A DNA stretch of 8,196 nucleotides, taken from contig JAUIBJ010000125.1 in the NCBI GenBank assembly GCA_030428025.1, forward strand, positions 1 through 8,196, read 5' to 3'. Source of the DNA: Alphaproteobacteria bacterium. Lineage in GTDB: Bacteria > Pseudomonadota > Alphaproteobacteria > Rhodobacterales > Rhodobacteraceae. Each line of letters starts with the position of its first letter. Position 1 is the first letter of the stretch. Shown here one piece after another: positions 6,827 through 8,196 of this stretch. The position numbers and the translations under genes were made by a program. Under the pieces are notes generated by a model that saw only the letters and a program-made list of their open reading frames with translations, was not told the DNA's origin and ran no database searches.

Positions 6827-6917
6827 TCCTCAATGCATTCGCCGCAACTGACCCCTTCTGCCATCGCCGAGAACCGCCTATAGTCGGACGAGGGCAGACA
6901 GGCAGGACCCTGAGAGT
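6827..6917. promoter_or_regulatory. Divergent intergenic region with shared -10-like CTATAG
   Basis: These 91 bases separate the leftward gene starting at 6826 from the rightward gene starting at 6918. CGCCTATAGT at 6875-6884 offers a rightward -10 (TATAGT, 6879-6884), and the palindromic CTATAG core also gives a leftward TATAGG (6877-6882). No convincing -35 box was found on either strand. The same 10-mer forms the -10 of the coiled-coil operon promoter on the other strand. AGGA at 6904-6907 is a possible ribosome binding site for the rightward gene, 10 bases before its ATG. Confidence 0.45.
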
Positions 6918-7922
6918 ATGGCCGCAACGGCAGGCGAAAACCAACCCTTTAACGTCATGGTGGTCGGTCAGGGCGGTCGGCTGCAATACGAAGCGATCAT
7001 CTTCGCCGCCTCCTTGCGCAGTGCCTCGCCCGGCTTTCAGGGTCGGCTGTTCGTGGCCGAGCCGCAGCCCGGCCCGCTCTGGTCGATCGATCCGACCATT
7101 CGGGGCGGCGAGACGCGCGACGTGCTGGAGCGGCTGGGCGCCGAGATCGTGCCCTTCGAAAGCCGCCATTTCGGCGAAAGCTATCCGCATGGCAACAAGA
7201 TCGAGGCGCTGTTCGCCCTGCCGGAGGACGAGCCGTTCGTCTTTTTCGACACCGACACGCTTGTGACAGGCGAGTTGGGACGCGTGCCCTTCGATTTCGA
7301 CCGGCCCACCGCCTCTCTGCGGCGCGAGGGCACATGGCCCGAGCTGGAGCTTTACGGTCCGGGCTACACGCAGATCTGGAAATCGCTCTACGACAAGTTC
7401 GGGCTGGATTTCGAAAGCTCGCTCGACCTGTCGCAACCGGACGAATACTGGCGCCGCTATCTCTATTTCAACGCCGGCTTCTTCTTCTACCGCTGCCCCC
7501 GGTTCTTCGGCCGGCGGTTCCTCGACTACGCGCTCGCCGTCCGCGACGAGCCGCCGCCGGAGTTGGTCTGCCAGTCGCTCGACCCCTGGCTCGACCAGGT
7601 GGCGCTGCCGCTTGTCATCCATTCGCTGGGCGGCGGGCGCGATACGCTGCCCGAAGGCCTGCTCGACGGCGAGATCACCTGCCATTACCGGCTGCTGCCC
7701 CTGCTTTACGCCCGCGAATCCGACCGCGTGGTCGAGGTGCTGGAAGAGGTGACCGCGCCGCACTGGATCAAGAAGGTGCTCAAGCGCTACGATCCGGTGA
7801 AGTTCATGATCTATCACGGCCGCGGCCAGAAGGCGCGCGCTCTGTTCGACCGCGAGAATCTTCCGCGCAAGGAACAGGCGATCCGCAACACAATCCGGCG
7901 CAACGGCTACTGGATGCGCTGA
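6918..7922 (+). CDS. Putative GT-A-type glycosyltransferase (GT8-like)
   Basis: This is a complete 334-residue protein. The N-terminus (FNVMVVGQGGRLQYEAIIFAASLR, residues 11-34) looks like a Rossmann-like nucleotide-sugar binding strand and helix. FVFFDTDTLVTG contains a DxD motif (D111-T-D113), expected to bind the divalent metal and the nucleotide-sugar diphosphate. LYFNAGFFFYRC (182-193) matches the 'NAG' strand of GT8-type enzymes, LDQVAL (225-230) resembles their DQ segment, and IYHGRGQKAR (298-307) resembles the late H-x-G motif. There is no signal peptide or membrane helix; an Arg/Lys-rich C-terminus could give peripheral membrane contact. The substrate cannot be told from sequence. 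The gene stands alone after the divergent promoter, with a DUF421 gene 39 bases downstream; no other polysaccharide genes are visible. A nucleotide-diphospho-sugar transferase of another GT-A family is the main alternative. Confidence 0.75.
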   Translation: MAATAGENQPFNVMVVGQGGRLQYEAIIFAASLRSASPGFQGRLFVAEPQPGPLWSIDPTIRGGETRDVLERLGAEIVPFESRHFGESYPHGNKIEALFALPEDEPFVFFDTDTLVTGELGRVPFDFDRPTASLRREGTWPELELYGPGYTQIWKSLYDKFGLDFESSLDLSQPDEYWRRYLYFNAGFFFYRCPRFFGRRFLDYALAVRDEPPPELVCQSLDPWLDQVALPLVIHSLGGGRDTLPEGLLDGEITCHYRLLPLLYARESDRVVEVLEEVTAPHWIKKVLKRYDPVKFMIYHGRGQKARALFDRENLPRKEQAIRNTIRRNGYWMR

Positions 7923-7961
7923 GGCGGGAACCTTCGCGCCAAGGTGCCGGTTCTACCCCCG

Positions 7962-8196
7962 ATGCCCCAGATCGAAGACATGCTGTTCCAAAGCTGGTCC
8001 GATCCGCTGCGAGTCGTGCTGGTGGGGACGCTGGCCTATGTCGCGCTGGTGGCGATGCTGCGGATCTCGGGCAAGCGGACCCTGGCCAAGCTCAATGCCT
8101 TCGATCTGGTTGTCACCGTCGCCATCGGCTCGACCCTGGCAACGATCCTTCTGTCGAAATCCGTCACCCTCGCCGAGGGGCTGACGGCGCTCTTCC
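7962..8196 (+). CDS. DUF421 / YetF-type membrane protein, 5' part only
   Basis: The first 78 codons of a gene run off the right edge. The segment LRISGKRTLAKLNAFDLVVT (33-52), followed by VAIGSTLATILL (53-64), is the hallmark of DUF421 (YetF/YcaP) proteins. These are inner-membrane proteins with three N-terminal helices and a cytoplasmic C-terminal domain that lies outside this window. The first helix spans about 17-33 and the second about 49-64, and a third begins near 70. The start is uncertain: ATG 7962 lacks a good ribosome binding site, and ATG 7980 (Met7) is possible, with GAAG a few bases upstream. The exact role of the family is poorly defined; links to membrane homeostasis or stress have been suggested for Bacillus members. 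The 39-base gap allows co-transcription with the glycosyltransferase gene. Confidence 0.87.
   Translation, partial: MPQIEDMLFQSWSDPLRVVLVGTLAYVALVAMLRISGKRTLAKLNAFDLVVTVAIGSTLATILLSKSVTLAEGLTALF

Noticed and set aside
6609..7817. 402-codon minus-strand frame across the divergent region and the glycosyltransferase gene
   Set aside because: It would span the promoter region and overlap two better-supported genes; its composition is typical of a shadow frame.
7930..7945. Hairpin ACCTT/AAGGT after the glycosyltransferase stop as a terminator
   Set aside because: The stem is only 5 bp and no T-run follows; too weak to call.

Overview
The window looks like chromosomal DNA from an alphaproteobacterium, most probably a member of the Rhodobacteraceae/Roseobacter group. 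The evidence is GC-rich coding with strong third-position GC bias, alternative TTG/GTG starts, and a tight run of 'orphan' families with the look of lineage-conserved Rhodobacterales proteins. This placement is by eye; no composition was computed and no database searched. No RNA genes, CRISPR array, transposase or phage gene was seen. The window is almost fully coding and has no gene-free stretch over 300 bases.

About three quarters of the window (1-6826) is read leftwards on the minus strand. In transcription order it holds: a small exported or anchored unknown protein (6826-6329); a promoter-like site and strong ribosome binding site; a cytoplasmic coiled-coil protein (6245-5169); a two-helix membrane protein (5168-4926); a soluble unknown protein (4933-3788); a lipoprotein (3750-3322); a classical-clade AAA ATPase (3325-1388); and a large unknown protein (1318 to beyond the left edge). 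Stop and start codons abut or overlap at three of the junctions. From the coiled-coil gene onward this looks like one six-gene operon. The parts (ATPase, coiled coil, inner-membrane anchor, periplasmic lipoprotein, two soluble partners) suggest an envelope-associated remodelling machine. That function is inference; no gene in the set carries a recognisable enzymatic domain except the ATPase.

The only long break inside the operon, before the last gene, holds a REP-like palindrome (GTAG plus an 8-bp hairpin). It overlaps a second hairpin that covers the ribosome binding site of that gene.

The right part (6827-8196) is read rightwards from a 91-base divergent intergenic region. It holds a complete GT-A-like glycosyltransferase candidate (6918-7922) and the first 78 codons of a DUF421/YetF-type membrane protein (7962 to the right edge). 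Nothing visible ties these two genes to the leftward operon beyond sharing the divergent promoter region.
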